A stretch of DNA of 62,222 nt from an uncultured Muribaculaceae bacterium (GTDB lineage: Bacteria; Bacteroidota; Bacteroidia; Bacteroidales; Muribaculaceae), in the NCBI GenBank assembly GCA_910587075.1, contig CAJUKE010000017.1:1-62222 (forward strand), read 5' to 3'. Made by a program: the position numbers and the translations under genes. Positions 62,130-62,222 of the stretch are shown here, one piece after another; within the stretch, counting starts at the first letter, position 1, and each line of letters starts with the position of its first letter. The notes beneath the pieces were generated by a model, which saw only the letters and a program-made list of their open reading frames with translations, did not search any database and was not told the DNA's origin.

Positions 62130-62222
62130 GAACCGCACCTGACAGCAAATTTTGGACCCGTTGACAATTTGGGGTCAGTAGATTTTTCCGGTTGGTGAGG
62201 ATGGTGGGTTAACCGTATAATG

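Noticed and set aside
1..62222. tRNA, rRNA, CRISPR arrays, intact transposases
   Set aside because: I checked the gaps between genes by eye and saw none; a tRNAscan or Infernal run would settle small RNAs I could miss.

Overview
The window is bacterial and belongs to Bacteroidales. The evidence is a SusC/SusD pair, a hybrid two-component regulator, Ser-type S1 sulfatases, lipoprotein signal peptides, and promoters of the Bacteroidetes type (TTTG, about 20 bp, TAnnTTTG or TAnnTTCG). The family cannot be fixed from sequence alone; a Muribaculaceae- or Rikenellaceae-like gut commensal is plausible. The chromosome is GC-rich, with visibly AT-rich accessory patches at the left end (about 1-2.5 kb) and near the right end (about 56.6-61.3 kb). 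I saw no rRNA, tRNA or CRISPR array.

Left flank (1-4.3 kb): a decayed tyrosine integrase, a 410-aa protein whose C-terminus carries a deaminase-like zinc signature, a DJ-1/PfpI protein, a small membrane protein and a flavodoxin-ferredoxin (EFR1-type) protein. A strong hairpin at 4254-4281 separates these from the next block.

Main feature (4.4-38.8 kb): a large polysaccharide utilization locus. Two leftward units, SusC-SusD-sulfatase and an eleven-gene run, encode a DUF3575 outer-membrane protein with a histone-like Lys/Ala linker, two fimbrillin-like lipoproteins, two DUF4962/heparinase II-III lyase-like proteins, a PL8 chondroitinase-like lyase, an S1 sulfatase, a GH88 unsaturated uronyl hydrolase and three GH29 fucosidases. 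A divergent 1322-aa hybrid two-component system is the likely regulator. Beyond it lie a secreted protein, a DUF4861 lipoprotein and a GatC-like PTS IIC permease. PL8, GH88, sulfatases and three fucosidases together point to a fucosylated, sulfated glycosaminoglycan-type substrate such as fucosylated chondroitin sulfate. This is inference.

Right part (38.8-56.6 kb): an MFS exporter, an RND tripartite efflux operon with a divergent AraC regulator, a subtype-B tannase-like hydrolase, a SirTM sirtuin with a zinc macrodomain (reversible ADP-ribosylation pair), an NAD(P)-binding oxidoreductase divergent from an HxlR regulator, an NhaC antiporter, a PepSY-like protein, a U32 peptidase, a LOG-family protein, a PduO cobalamin adenosyltransferase and a DUF2795 protein.

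Right island (56.6-60.3 kb): an AT-rich cassette bounded by duplicated 3' ends of the DUF2795 gene. It holds DUF4417, toxin-like and immunity-like genes, a small-RNA candidate, and a Cro/HTH-ImmA regulator with a well-defined promoter and palindromic operator. The DUF4417 and toxin-like frames are separated only by a shift at an A7 run. After it come an EVE/PUA-like protein with a poly-Asp tail and a second DJ-1 protein.
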